Shown here: one piece after another, positions 14,101-24,983 of the stretch
Layout: each line of letters starts with the position of its first letter
Numbering within the stretch: position 1 is the first letter of the stretch
From: Nectonema munidae
Taxonomy: Eukaryota; Nematomorpha; Nectonematoida; Nectonematidae
Reading direction: 5' to 3'
Assembly (NCBI GenBank): GCA_030549495.1
Contig: JAUIRK010000806.1
Coordinates: forward strand, 1-64,000
DNA: 64,000 nucleotides
Position numbers and translations under genes: made by a program
Notes under the pieces: model-generated
The model's input: the letters and a program-made list of their open reading frames with translations, nothing else
Databases searched by the model: none
Told to the model about the DNA's origin: nothing

Positions 14101-17100
14101 TAAATTCTCACTGCTAATGTTTTTGTTAGATATTTTTTATATTTAGCTTTGAATTATGAGTAATGCCTTTATTTTTATAATATTAAGGAAACTGAAGAAA
14201 TAATAAATGACGTGCTACAAGTGGAAGTGCTGAGGTATACAATTGCGAACAATCCCCTAGTCGGAACATACTGCTCTTTTAATAATCTAGGATGCTTGGT
14301 AAAAATCTTGTTCTACAAATTATTGATATATGAAAGATTGAATATTTAATTTTATATCGCTTCTTCAATATACACAAAGAAAATTCACGGAGAGAAATCA
14401 TAGAAATGCCTTGAAAGAACTACCCATTACGTGGTTATGAAAATAAACTTTTTGCATTTATTTTTAAAAAAAAAGGAGTGGGGTAACTTTCAAATTTTTG
14501 ATGCCTTGGTTGATATCTTCTTCAGGAAAAAAATTATTCTGCATATACTCATTTAATTTTGCTTCCAATGTCAACTTTCTTTCTCTTCCTTTTTTATTCC
14601 TGAAGATATCAAAAAAATTTGAAGGTTGCCTCATTTTTTTTTAAATAAACGCCAAATTTTTTTATTTTCATTAAATAAATTAAGCAATCAGAATAGTCAA
14701 AGCTTGGATCAAAGGTAGCGCGATATGTCAATCAGTTCCTTCTATACTCATAGTGCTTTCAGAAATAAAACTTTCATTTTAAATTTAAGTCTTTTGAATA
14801 CAAAAATAGGAGTCAAACAAAGGCAGTAATGTAGCGAGAATTTTTTTGGAGGAGCTCAACGTTCGTCTGCATGCTTTTTCCGAAATTAAAATAACATATG
14901 TTGCTTATAAGAGCTTTCATATCTATTTATCTATCTATTTCTCTTGAATTCCTTCCAATTCTCATTCCCTCACTTTGTGCGTAATATTTTATTAAACATT
15001 TGCGTTCTTGCTGCAAGTAGAAAGTAAATATTTAAATCCATTTTAGCAAAATTTAGAGATTTGATCGTGAATTTGATTTATACTTTTATTAGAATGTGCA
15101 TGCTATCAAAAGGTTTATTCCAAATTTTATTTATCAATTTGTAAATTAGTTTTTTTAAATGGCCTGCCCCGAAAACTTGATACAGCAGGGGTCAGCCCCA
15201 TAGCTCGGTTGAGTTTTAACAAGGTTAACAAACAGAACTTAACTAACTATCTTATTAGCGTGCTAACTACGGGCGTCACATTTTTTCATAGCATGCAAGT
15301 TGTCATTAATTTGTCCTTCGCCAAAATGTCCGTTTAACATGAAAAGATGTAATTATTTCACGTAGTATGAGTAGGGATGCAGTCAAGTCACACTTTGCTT
15401 CACTCAAATCTTCCTCTAGATATTTTATTTCAATGTGTCTTAATTCTTTAAATAGAGAGGAGATCTGTAAGACTGTATATAAGCATTTGGAACAAAAAGA
15501 AACATTCCAAATAGTTTTGCATGAGAGGCGGATTATGTGGTTAATATAAAATTAATTGATTTTTTGAAATGATATGTTTTTAAGTAAATTTTATTAATGC
15601 CTTATTAAGCTCAATTTCTGGTGAAAACTAATTCATTTTATTTAGTTATAAATAACTTTTAGGATACCACAAATTGTCTGTCTTAATTCCATACAAAAAT
15701 TTATTGTAAACTGATCCATAAGCTCTACCTACATCTAATCCGAAGTTTTTTTTTATTTGAAACTAAAAAAATGAGTATCAAAAATTATTTTTATTTGTTT
15801 TTGCCACACTCGAATTCGAATTTCAAATCGAGTGAAGGCTAAAACATCTAAAAAAAAAAGTTCTAAAGTTCTGCCCCACTGGGCTATACGATGCGGTTTT
15901 TGTTCGCTGAGTTCACTTAATTTTCACAATTCCTTACTCCTCCACTCTTTATATAACGAAAAGCGGAAACATATGGCACCCGTGCCAAGTGTGGAACCCA
16001 CACCTCTGTATAGGCAAAAAATAAACGAATATTTTTTGTTATACCTATCTTTCTGGATGAAAAGGAATTAAACTTTTTGTTTATAGGATGACGCTGTACA
16101 CTTGGATTTTTTGAAATAGATTCTATGTATAGCAATATACAGATCATGATATTTTAAAATTAATCAAACTCTCCACCACACCCAATCTAAACAAGAATTG
16201 AAAATTTGTTTCTATTTTGAGGATCATTCAATATAAGTAGAGTGGTGGTAGTGAAAAGGGCTTCCAAACACAAAAATGGAAATTTAATTAATTTAAATTA
16301 CCTATAATGAAATTACATTAGCTTGCCTGCATTTTAAAAAAAATAAATGAATTATAATGAGTTTTTCAAAGGCATATACTCATGTTCAGGCCCGTAGCGA
16401 GAAAAAAATGTAAACATTAACAACAGGGTTCCGAGATTTTCATATCCTATTCTGTAGAAAAGACCTTGTTAAAATTAGTGTCATTTTATGTAAACGTTCA
16501 ATAAAATTTAGTTTAAAAAATTTAGGAGGTTTGGTGACTTGAGCCTGGTCCTCTTGCTCCTCCCAGGCTACGGCATATGAGATTAATGGTATAAATATAT
16601 TTATGAGATTGGCGCGGGCAATGCGTTTGTGAGTTCGTTTTTACACTTCATTATCAAAAGGTTGGCGATGCTTGGTCTATATAAATATCATACCATATAT
16701 TTATAGGTTGATCCAAAGACTCCTTTGAAAGAACAAGTTGAGTTGTCTTCGCTGCTTCAGATTCCAGTTGTAGTATGTTTTTTCAACTTTTTTTTTAGCC
16801 TTTACAAGCAGATTTATTACGCGAGCGAATATTAGCATTCAATTTAACTTTCTTTTTTACGCATCTCATTTTAATCAATTAAAAAAACACTTGTTCAAAA
16901 TTATAAAGGTGTAGGTCATAATTAGCGATGCTTGTGGTGATCTATGAACAGGAACGGACTGCAATTCCTTTTGTACCTTCTCCGAACCTTAAAAAGTACA
17001 GAAATTTCATGCTCCAAAATTGAAAAAAATTCGCCACAATGGACTAGCACAATTTCACTATACATAGATATTGTGTACTATGTGCATAGGTATACGATTG

Positions 17101-17699
17101 ATTATTTGCATTTTCATTCCAGACTTTACAAATTGATAAAAAAAATACTTGAAGTTATACTGAGTAATGAACACCTAAAATAAGCGTTATTCGAGATTCA
17201 TTCATTTTACACAACGTAAAAAATGTTACTTTCAATGTAGCCACAGCATTCAATCTTAATCTTTTGTCAGGCATAGTATATTTTTTAAAGTAGGAAAGTT
17301 CTTCTAACACTAACTTGAGTAACTGAACAACTTTATTTTCTGGCAATTATTCTGAGTATGTCACCATAAGTCTATTAACCTTTTTTACGTATTCCTTTTG
17401 CTTAAAGCGTGTACACATGTGAATCGCTGCCATTTCGGTTGCTAAAAATTGCTACAGCTTCTACTACATGTGTTAATTTCAATTCTTTTAAGGCCGGAAC
17501 TGTGAATCGAGGTTCCTCTGTCATCAGCTCCGGCTTAATTCTGAACGACTGGTCGCTCATCTGTGGCTTGGATACTACGACCACCGAAATTTCTGTAATG
17601 GAAAGCATTTTCAAGATCGACAAATCAAATGCGTCCGCTATTTCTGCGCAACTCCGTGATTCGCTCATTGAAACGTATCAATGCCTTCTTAGTTCCTAA
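5070..17699 (+). CDS. EIF6: Eukaryotic translation initiation factor 6 (eIF6), six coding exons
   Basis: eIF6 binds the 60S ribosomal subunit, is needed for 60S maturation in the nucleolus and cytoplasm, and blocks premature joining to 40S until released by SBDS and EFL1. Coding exons: 5070-5176, 10765-10850, 11248-11423, 14188-14298, 16707-16772, 17493-17699. All junctions are GT-AG, the phases agree, and the total is 753 nt, 250 codons plus stop. Human eIF6 has 245 residues. The reading aligns end to end with the known protein: [14 protein letters not shown] at the start, then [91 protein letters not shown] and RDSLIE. These are repeats of the five-bladed pentein fold. The Ser-Ser pair equivalent to the human CK1 site (174/175) is kept. 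Introns of 0.4-5.6 kb hold transposon fossils. Recognition is by eye from family knowledge; I am nearly certain. Confidence 0.97.
5177..7397. other. EIF6 intron 1, left part: no gene seen
   Basis: Only short chance frames are visible. A degraded GC-rich repeat with a 14-base G-run lies at about 6900-7220 (AGGCAGTAATGTAGC at its left, GGGCGACGGAGCTAG at its right). A sister of its left end occurs near 14820. Confidence 0.45.
7398..8269. repeat. Non-coding part of a degraded hAT-like repeat, shared with 60.2-63.4 kb
   Basis: Several blocks match the 60-63 kb region in the same orientation: 7398-7592 with 60226-60408 (both hold TCAAACRATTTACTTTACT), 7640-7690 with 60838-60900 (both ACATTTCGTTGC), and 7830-8130 with 62560-62800 and 63345-63375. 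This shows an old dispersed family. It adjoins the transposase relic at 8270-9780 and may be its 3' portion. Confidence 0.6.
8270..9780 (-). mobile_element. Broken hAT-superfamily transposase in EIF6 intron 1
   Basis: Read on the - strand, pieces of a hAT transposase (the group related to SCAND3/ZBED5-like genes) lie in the right order. A degenerate N-terminal zinc-finger stretch (about 9770-9600; KFVYC..., EEEHARPLC) is followed by [12 protein letters not shown], then [16 protein letters not shown] and [18 protein letters not shown] (9405-9200). The latter holds the expected first catalytic Asp in QIDE. Next comes [20 protein letters not shown] (about 9050), and last the C-terminal dimerisation stretch (8420-8280; [10 protein letters not shown], then [18 protein letters not shown]). 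Stops and frame changes are frequent. It is an old fossil lying antisense inside the host intron. Confidence 0.85.
9781..10569. other. EIF6 intron 1, right part
   Basis: No gene is recognised. Overlapping frames on both strands around 9856-10137 have no family I recognise. The sequence is moderately AT-rich, without clear repeats. Confidence 0.35.
10570..10682. repeat. Palindromic MITE-like repeat in EIF6 intron 1
   Basis: CATGGTCCATTTAGTACCAA at the left is the imperfect reverse complement of TTTGGTACTACATGGG at the right. Inner arms also pair (GTTTCCAAAG with TTGGGAAC). The layout resembles the TTAA MITE at 11460, but the TTAA ends are not kept. It ends about 80 bases before exon 2. Confidence 0.5.
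10765..10850 (+). CDS. EIF6: EIF6 coding exon 2
   Basis: The acceptor is TTTTGTTTTAG, ending 10764, and the donor is GTTG|GTAATT at 10851. The exon codes for the segment [20 protein letters not shown] followed by RIIGRLCV, the end of the first pentein repeat and the start of the second. The entry phase takes one base to finish Ser36, and one base is left over at the end. Confidence 0.96.
11248..11423 (+). CDS. EIF6: EIF6 coding exon 3
   Basis: The acceptor is TATACTTAG, ending 11247, and the donor is AGA|GTATAC at 11424. The exon codes for 58 full codons from NRFGCLVPN to HPDLDR, including the very conserved HIRNSLPD and [11 protein letters not shown] stretches. The open frame extends upstream to 11085 and downstream to 11522 by chance; those extensions are intron. 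Confidence 0.97.
11460..11583. repeat. TTAA-flanked MITE (piggyBac-like ends) in EIF6 intron 3
   Basis: It is a 124-bp palindromic unit with TTAA at both ends, TTAACCCC on the left and GCGTTAA on the right. Inside lies the near-perfect palindrome GTTCCCAAAGGGAAT, matched at the other end by TTTCCTTTGGAAA. It lies 36 bases after exon 3. Same class as the units at 27694, 39302, 56947, 57316, 57470, 59777 and 63030. Confidence 0.75.
12324..12973 (-). pseudogene. Unrecognised open frame, probably a retrocopy, antisense in EIF6 intron 3
   Basis: On the - strand a frame opens at 12973 and has an ATG at 12862 ([18 protein letters not shown]). It reads to a single TAG at 12620-12622, then continues in the same frame as [18 protein letters not shown] and on to about 12430. 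A one-base change of frame then gives [20 protein letters not shown] and [11 protein letters not shown] ending in TGA at 12324. Codon content and GC are higher than the surroundings. The product would be about 215 residues, acidic and Ser-rich in its second half, with no signal peptide or membrane segment. I do not recognise the family. The lack of introns plus one stop and one frameshift suggest a processed pseudogene of a host gene. Alternatives are a transposon ORF or a gene whose stop is an assembly error. Confidence 0.5.
12974..14187. other. EIF6 intron 3, right part
   Basis: No gene is recognised. A fragment with GGAATAGGAGTAGGAGTTTAG at about 13380 resembles the GGAGTCGGAGT-type repeat remnants seen near 24150, 35820, 59560, 60420 and 62110. 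Confidence 0.35.
14188..14298 (+). CDS. EIF6: EIF6 coding exon 4
   Basis: The acceptor is ATAATATTAAG, ending 14187, and the donor is TTG|GTAAAA at 14299. It is exactly 37 codons, [16 protein letters not shown] then [21 protein letters not shown], matching the human [20 protein letters not shown] region through NQGGL. Both ends are phase 0. The exon is too short to show as a long open frame and was found by filling the gap between exons 3 and 5. Confidence 0.96.
14433..14684. repeat. Foldback (inverted) repeat in EIF6 intron 4
   Basis: The left arm (about 14433-14532) and right arm (about 14577-14684) are imperfect reverse complements. TTGATATCTTCTTCAGGAA on the left pairs with TTCCTGAAGATATCAA on the right, and outer parts TATGAAAATAAA and ATTTTCATTAAA also pair. 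The loop is about 45 bases. Nothing in it codes for protein. Confidence 0.7.
14685..16706. other. EIF6 intron 4, right part
   Basis: No gene is supported. A short element-like stretch at 16390-16575 runs from AGGCCCGTAGCGAG to CCCAGGCTACGGC; the ends are partly inverted, suggesting a MITE remnant. A hairpin CACTCGAATTCGAATTTC...ATCGAGTG lies at about 15807-15836. Confidence 0.4.
16707..16772 (+). CDS. EIF6: EIF6 coding exon 5
   Basis: The acceptor is TATTTATAG, ending 16706, and the donor is GTA|GTATGT at 16773. It is 22 codons, [20 protein letters not shown] then VV. The VELSSLL stretch holds the two serines that in human eIF6 are casein kinase 1 sites governing nuclear export. Phase is 0 at both ends. 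Confidence 0.96.
17493..17699 (+). CDS. EIF6: EIF6 terminal coding exon 6
   Basis: The acceptor is TTCTTTTAAG, ending 17492, and the stop is TAA at 17697-17699. It codes for 68 residues from [14 protein letters not shown] through [18 protein letters not shown] to [14 protein letters not shown]. The C-terminal tail is a few residues longer than in human. The position aligned with human Ser235 (a protein kinase C site) reads Gln ([10 protein letters not shown]). A possible polyadenylation hexamer ATTAAA lies near 17752. Confidence 0.96.
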   Translation, partial: AGTVNRGSSVISSGLILNDWSLICGLDTTTTEISVMESIFKIDKSNASAISAQLRDSLIETYQCLLSS

Positions 17700-18849
17700 T
17701 TTTCAATAGTCACCATAATTCTGCTCCTCAAAGGATTGGAAGTTGACTCTGATTAAATAATTGTATTAATCAATTTAAAAGTTTCTATAGTTAAAATGAC
17801 AGGTGAAGTTGTTATCGTCACGGGATGTTGATTGATTAAATTATCTGAAACTAATTTTAATATTTTTTCTAAAACTTGGCTAAGAGCGTTAGCGTGCGGT
17901 CGATGACTTTGACTAGATCCCATAAAAGTCCACCACAGGGTGTCTCTTAATAATCGTGAAATATCAGCGTCAATTCTTTCGTAATTTAGTGTGTAGTAAA
18001 AGCCCTTGGTGAGGAAATTGGTTTTTGATAAAAATTTGGAGAAGAATTATAAAAAGAAATGAATATTATTAAAGCATCGATGATAGAGCAAAGTTTACGC
18101 GAATATATAATTAAGTTTTAGAAGTTAGGGGAAGATGTAGTCTTGCTGAAAAGGCTATGATTAAGAACAAAGGGAAAATTTCAATGAAACAAATGTAACG
18201 TGTAATTGTAAAATTTATGAAATTGTTTAAAAGTCATTATAGTGAAGTACCGTAAACACTTGTGTTTGATCCGCTAACGCAGATAAAGCTATTATTTTCA
18301 GGAACATACTTATTATGTGTGCATAATCCGCCCCCTAACTAATTATACATTGTATGTATATATATATATAATATTTATATAAATACTAAAATGGTAAGGA
18401 TAGAAGAATCAAAAAATTTATTCAGACAAATATTTTCAAGCACCACTGTTCTCTTTCTCAAGTGAAAATTAAATAAATGAAGGTGCTATATAAAGATAAT
18501 ATGAGATACAGCGTGTAGAATGAATAGACAAAGAAGCGTGTAGAATACAGAGATTACTGAGTAGTGGTAAGTAAATTGACGGAAAAGTCTGCGATCTGTT
18601 GCGGCATTTTCTGTTTTGTGTTGAGTAAAACGATTCCAGAAAGGAAAGATGCCTTGGGTTGTGGGCTATGCATAAAATTCTCACTTTATCGAAAGGATGT
18701 GTAGACTTTTCTCTTATGTTTAATACCATATGAGAAGGGGTGCGTAATTTTTGTGATTGGTATATTCTTATCGATAAGAATTTTGATAAGAATTGATTGA
18801 TACAATTTATTTGGTATATGGCGTTTGTAATTCTATTTAACTAATATCA
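17700..18849. other. Intergenic stretch between EIF6 and the Penelope relic
   Basis: No gene or repeat is recognised apart from a (TA) run near 18355-18372. The frame at 18469-18729 on the - strand has no recognisable content. Confidence 0.4.
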
Positions 18850-20260
18850 AATTCATCCAAAACTTTTTTTAATTTTTATGTTTTCATACCTGCTTCAATT
18901 GTGATAATAATATATTTGTTTACTTTATCAATGCCATCAAAAAATTCTTTAAAATATCTTTCTACTAAAAAAGTGTTGTCAAACATTTTTTAAAGATACC
19001 TTAAGAGCTTTTCTATCACTGTTTTAGGATACGAATTTTGTTCTAATACTTCACTAATTCTATAAATTTCTACATAATTTTCTTGAGAGTGACATTTTTT
19101 GAGAATATGTGTGATTAAAAATATGTGTGGTAAAATCATTGGTGTTCGCTGCTTTTTGACCCACTGTGAAACTAAAACCACTCTTATTTTCCTTCGATTT
19201 CAAAAGTGGTAACGAGCCGTTCTTGAAAAGAGTTGAAAATACGAAAAGTAAAATATCATCAATGTATCTAACATAGAATTCTGGTTTAAGTGTCGTTTAT
19301 ATATCTTTTCCAAAAATGTGAAATAATTGCTAATATTAGATTAATTAAAGATAAAATTTCACTTTTTGACAAACTTGTGTGTTTAGTAGTTGAAACGTCA
19401 TCATCATTTAGTAATGACCCAAGAAAGGACAAAGCTAGATCTAAAGATACATTGGTTGATAGTGATTGCACGTCCAAACTGACTAAGACGTTATCAAAGT
19501 TGGGTTTTGAAATTTTACATTTATCCAGAAAATCTTAAAAAATAAAAAAATTTTAATTTATTAGTAAAATTTTGTAGTATTGATGCTAAGTATTTTGAAA
19601 TGTTGTAAGCAAAAGTTTAAAATGGGACAAAGAGAGTTACCTGGTTTATGGATCTTTACTAAACCGAAGATATGTGGATAAAAAGAAAAATCTGGACGAA
19701 AATGCTTATATTCCTTGAATGAAGTCTGCTCTTTTTTGTAAACTTTGAAAAGTAAGAAGTTGACGCTCTTTTCTACAGTGGAATCCTTCTTGTTTGGCTG
19801 TATGAAGAAACGTCAGATAGTAAAGTATGCATATTTTCTATATGTTCGACTTTATCAAGAACAACGAAACACTTACCTTTGCCATCTATAGTAATGTGAA
19901 TTAATTCATTATTTTTTTTAAAGCTTTACTTTGATTCTTGCTTATATTTGAAGGTGTATTTGGAATGTTTTTCAAAACATTGACAACTTTATTTCGGATT
20001 ATTCATCTTTAGACAGTTCTATTGACGAAAGACTTTTTAACAACTCTTCTTTATTAACAACATACTTTATATTATAAGTGTTATTGTTATTGTCATGAAG
20101 TAACAATCGAAATATTTTGGTATCATGTTTGGAGTTGTGTCTGACCAAAAGGTATCGTTTCTTATTTTGTATTCTTCAAACAAGTCCAGTAAAAACAGAA
20201 GGAGATAAACTTGTAATAAGGTCATGCCTGATAGAGTTCTGCTTGAAATTAACAAAATTG
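18850..20260 (-). mobile_element. Old Penelope-like element, reverse transcriptase pieces
   Basis: Read on the - strand, there is an N-terminal stretch with DGKGKCFVVLDKVEHIE and LLSDVSSYSQ (about 19900-19800). HIFGLVKIHKPGNSLCPI (about 19650) follows, the Penelope version of the first RT motifs. Next comes LVSLDVQSLSTNVSLDLALS (about 19480-19420), equivalent to the FDVxSLFTxVPL motif, and then pieces of the RT end (TVIEKLLRYL at 18990). Several stops and frame changes and a lost catalytic region show a long-dead copy. The C-terminal GIY-YIG endonuclease is not seen. A better kept relative lies at 45.4-47.7 kb. Confidence 0.8.
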
Positions 20261-20579
20261 ATTTACGAGTAAGGACCTGCGAACCGTATTCTCATGCATT
20301 TGACAACAAATGTTTTGTAAACTTTGTCGAATTGAGGTTGGAGAAAGGTTTTGTTTTTAACTTTAAATTCTTAAGGAAGTAAAACATTGTCTATTATAAA
20401 ACCTTATTGAGGATCTTATGCCTGAAATTTTGAAAAGTCTTGCTATATGTATGTTATTTACACTTCAAATATGAATCACTCTTCCTGTATTTTTCAAATA
20501 TTTATATAAGATAAATAGAATATTGCTTTCAAAGAATATTGATTTGTTATATTAAAGAAACATTTCTATGAAAATGGCT

Positions 20580-20710
20580 AATGATGCTAAAGAAAGAATA
20601 AAATGGCGTAGTTGTTGCAGGAAACTGGTTGACCCCGACTCTTTGGGAACAATAATCAGCCCTAGAAGGCAAAATGGATGGTGATGATGATGATAATGAT
20701 TAATCAATCT
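20580..20710 (+). mobile_element. 3' end of an RTE-type LINE with GAT-repeat tail
   Basis: The frame reads AKERIKWRSCCRKLV then DPDSLGTIISPRRQNGW and a stop, followed directly by GATGATGATGAT-type simple sequence. That C-terminus and microsatellite tail are typical of RTE-clade LINEs, and the 3' fragment at 40338 ends the same way. The 5' part is missing. Confidence 0.75.
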
Positions 20711-23700
20711 ATTTCTTTGTGCTATATGTTATATGCGTTTTGTTGCCTACTTTCGTCCACACACTTTTTTATTTCACCTTTTTTCTTCGGTTAAATTCCA
20801 TTTGCGTAGATGACCGGCACTCCCCGATTTTAGTCAATAAAATTCTGGTAGAAAGTGTGGATTAAAAATTTTGGTTTTTGAGGGATAAGGGTGAGAGGGC
20901 TAAATATGCGTAGTAAGGATGCTCTAAATGTAGAAGCGATTTTAAATACTACGATAATAATGTTTGCTTAAGGTAAATAGAAATTGTAACTCCCCCCCCC
21001 CCCTCCCCCACTTGGGGACAAGGTGTATGCAAAGAAGAAGAAAGATAATGTGCTACAAGACTGATATTTTGATGAAAATAGATTTATTTCAGTTTATTCA
21101 GTCATGGAGCCCTTTTCGCATAAAAAGTGATGAAAACAACTTCGCATGCCAATGACGTCAAATATAGGTAGCAAAGCAAATTGTACGTAAATTCAAGGAG
21201 AAAAGACCACCGCTTGCTATTTATTCAAGCTTAAAGTTAGACTTTAAAGTTTCAGTTATATTTACACGTATAAATTAGGTGACTATTTTTTACAAAAATA
21301 GAAAACTTTTCATGGACCCCCTAAGATCTACTCATGGTTAAGAACCATGAAGGTTGTAATATTTTTTTACTTTTTTAGTTTGACTTGATGGCAGACTGAC
21401 AACAACTCCCTATCACTTTTATTTGGAACGCATACACCTCAAATATGTCTAAAATTATTTTAAATAAAATTTGTTCTCTTACTTTCCTATAAAAATTTGC
21501 AAGGAAGGGTGGAAGATTCGGAGGGAAATTTTTCGACTCCAAATAATTAAAAACTTAATGAATTTAAGGCCAACTCTTCGCTTTTTTGTGGATTAGGGAG
21601 GCTCCTTATATGGTAGAGAAGAAGCCCCGTTTGATTGGTCGGAATCATCGAGATGTTAGTGAATTCCTTTAACTGTTCGCGCTAACTGCTACCCCTCCTC
21701 AGTTTACTTTATCTTAAGTGCAATGTTAAAAGAAGCTATTTGGTGCGTCTATGCTAGAACCCGAAATGTTTGGAAACTTGATCCTCCAAAAACCATCATT
21801 CTTGTTCGTGATGTAAACTTCCTAAAAGGCAAATAATGCCCAACTTATTCATGGCCTCTTGATTGCCCTGTGTAATCGTTCGGGAAGGCCTATCCGCTGG
21901 ATTCTCCTCTGAGGGAACATAGTTAGGGGTGCCATATAGGAGAAATGTAATAGGACAAAACTGATAACTTCCCCACGTTTCTCACCACAGTTGATGACCA
22001 CTTGGGAGTCCTAGTAGATTTTCATATTGGAAAAAGAGATGTCATATGATGATCGCCAATAGTTCCAGCTCCGCTATATCCTACCTATTCGTTGTGATGG
22101 GGGCGAAGTGGCCTTCCCCAGAAAAATCCTTACTCATTAGGGCATATGAAAACTAATTGCATCGACCCAAATATATCCCTCGATGGGCACATGGCTTTTA
22201 TGTTATATTTTTCAAAATGACTGTTTTAAACATTGATAGTGATGATAAACGAAAGAAACAAAAATTGAAATAGAGTGCTGGAGCAATTGATAGAATTTAG
22301 CATAGTGGATAAAAGTGTAAACTTTGTCCTGGTTGATGATCTTCTTGTTACCCCTTATGTTATCATCTTAATTTTAATAATGATTTTGAGATTTTTGATT
22401 ATTTATCATCTTAATTTTAATAATGATTTTGCGATTTTTGCTACGAGCAGCAAAAAATAATCACCAAAAGTGAAGTTGTGCTTTTGAAACAATTCATTCA
22501 TTTTGCTTACATGGACAATACATTTTTATATGAATTAGAAAATAAAATAATTTTTTTGGCTTTAAAGATCCTCACTAAAAAGAGTTTTCACTCTGCAAAA
22601 AGTTTAACAGCAAGTGATTTAATTGTGAATTCATGTCTATGTACTTGCTTTCATATTGTGTTTAAGTATAGATGGGCCCATTGTTTTACTCCATGGAAAT
22701 TGATAGGTAAATTGTTTTATCTTCAGCTTTATACTGTTTCCAAGTGTTGTTTTCCTCTGAAATAGTAATTTTGAACGTTCTAACATGATTCTAAATATTT
22801 TTATTTTGAAAAAAAGAAGAAAAAGTTTGATTGATGCGTGAAAAAGGCATGTTGAAATAAATTAAAGTAAAATAGATGCTAATTGTAGAGGGTGAACATA
22901 TATCATGACTCTTTCATTTAATACTGGAAATAAGAATTGAATATACACCGCATAAAATTAACTTTAAAGTATGGAAGTGATGTGTGCGCCAGGTGCTATG
23001 GAGGCCAGAAATGGAAGCATTTATGCGATCTCTGCATTAAGTCATCTCTTGTTCGCTCATTTCTTTGTCTGAAGAAGACTTTAACAAAAATTCAGAAACG
23101 ACTTTATTGAATTCATGCCAAAGTTGGAGATGTAAGTGATACTTTCCTTGAGAAAAGTTGTAGATTCTGAAAGAAACAAAGCAGTTAGCGGGCATTTAGA
23201 GATTTTGCATCACATTTTACTGTGTATCTCTATAATTCTGATTTTTCACGGCCCTTTAACCAGGAGTGAGGGTGTGAACGGGAAAGCCCGCTTACACTGT
23301 TAATATCCTGGAATGAATATTTCCATACTTGGCTGACAGCCATATATTCTCTAACTTCTTTCATCGCAACTAGTGGACATCGACGATACTTTCAACAAAA
23401 AAGTGCTTCGTTACTTTTCGCATTTTTTTAAAAAAAATAAACATTGAAATACACTATTGTAAAAAAAATTTAAATACAGTTGTTAATTCGTTTGTAAAAT
23501 GATTATTTGCGTACTCTTTCAGGATCAGTGGCCCAACAATAAAATCGTCCTCTTTAAATATATGTACAAAAAATGTTACACTTTCATCCAAGACATGATG
23601 TGTAGTTGATAGTTCGTAATCACTTAAATTCCTTTGTAAAAAAACGTTCTTTGAAATACTGCAACAGTTTACTCGTGGATCTGCGTCTTGCTGATAATAT

Positions 23701-24204
23701 CGAGTGTTTCAAAAAGACAGTTTTTTCTTTGCACATTATGATGAATACATACACACAAACGTAGAATTTATGTTTGGATTGAATGCTGCACAGCTCGAGA
23801 AAGTATACCCATTGCTGGAAAATACTCACAGGGAAAAATTAAGTAGTAGTTTGTGCATTGCAGATAAACTAAACTTACCACTACGAACGCTAACTTTTTT
23901 GCATACGACCCCAGCATAAAAGTTAGCAAAGACAAAAATTAATATTTTATCTATATCACAAGTAGCACACACGTAAAGGGATTTATTTTTCAGACTTAAT
24001 CTCAGAAGTTCTATAAAATCCATGTGGAGCATCAAGGTAAAGCATTGAATTGTGATATTTGATGTCTGAAAACACCCATGAAATACGTTCCTTCCATGTA
24101 AAAAAGCTTTTGAAAAACGTTAGGCTCCACATCAGGGCTGGGGAGGCCAAGTCGGTGTCTGATAAAATTGGGAGTCGGAATCAGATTTCGTTTTTATTAA
24201 GTAT
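20711..24204. other. Intergenic region with few recognisable features
   Basis: A C-run at 20992-21003 and a short direct repeat (22361-22398 and 22405-22442, both TATCATCTTAATTTTAATAA...) are visible. A + frame at 23704-23919 (FGLNAAQLEKVYPLLE) looks weakly like the N-terminal region of DDE_4-type transposases, but too little matches to call it. No gene is supported. Confidence 0.4.
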
Positions 24205-24317
24205 TTTATCCCGTTATCGACCAGAATAATCAGACGACATCTAATGTAAAGCAGAAGATTTGTAGTGCATTTATAAACGCAGATGATTTTATTTTTGTAA
24301 GGTCGATAACCGGTTAA
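24205..24317. repeat. Degraded TTAA MITE
   Basis: CCGTTATCGACCAGAATAAT on the left pairs with GGTCGATAACCGGTTAA on the right. The inside has the AATCAGACGAC and AAGCAGAAG motifs shared with the units at 57470, 59777 and 43270. The left TTAA is lost. Confidence 0.55.
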
Positions 24318-24983
24318 ATAAACGAAAAAAAAGTTTAGTAGCCAAACCCTTGGTTCCTTCCATGCAATCAGAAGCATAGCTAGGAATTTTTATTTGGACT
24401 ACACACATACGAACTCTAATATTCCTTATTTTCATTTGTCACGCACTATCCAATCAAACGAGGGCATCTATGGATTGGATAAAATTTGAATTACACAGTT
24501 GGTATTACTTCACTGTCATTTTTTATTATAAATTCCTCTTAACAAAATTAAAGGATTTCATCGTCACCACCGATGATATCCGTGATTTTTAAATTTCGAT
24601 TTTACGTATATCATTTGTAGACATCCTATACTGTTATTGTGAATGCACAGTAGATGGTGCAACAATAATTGCAAATACAATTGAGAGAGTTTTATTTTCA
24701 AAGAAGATATCTAATATATAAAAATTCATATAATACTTATGATGAAGGAATTGTCCTTGAATCTTTGCATATAACATTTCTAAAGCCCAAGTATTCAAAA
24801 AAAGATATGTTATATAATTTAAAATACATTTTTTATTTTATGATTTTTGTTTCATTCATTATATCATTTATTGATTGTTCTTTGTAGAAAGCTGATGAGG
24901 ATGGATGAAAAAACTTCAAAACAGCAGTTACAAATTAATTATCATTTAAGCGAAGTATACGCATAACTCCTAAAACTCTCTTT

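Noticed and set aside
15180-15240. tRNA-like A box (CCATAGCTCGGTTGAG)
   Set aside because: No B box follows and the stretch is too short to support a SINE call.
15800-15905. tRNA-derived SINE on the - strand (A-box-like TATAGCCCAGTGGGG)
   Set aside because: The B-box match is poor, spacing is off and no acceptor or anticodon stem can be built.
17402-17699. Open frames on both strands over EIF6 exon 6
   Set aside because: The - strand frame is a shadow of the exon, and the + frame upstream of 17493 is intron.
20992-21025. C-rich tract as a regulatory element
   Set aside because: Similar homopolymers recur in dispersed repeats; nothing ties it to a promoter.
23704-23919. Possible DDE_4-type transposase N-terminus (FGLNAAQLEKVYPLLE)
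   Set aside because: The resemblance is short and weak and no catalytic motif follows.
24885-24925. Hammerhead ribozyme core (CTGATGAGG near 24890)
   Set aside because: No GAAA joined to a paired stem II and no cleavage-site helix; a chance match.
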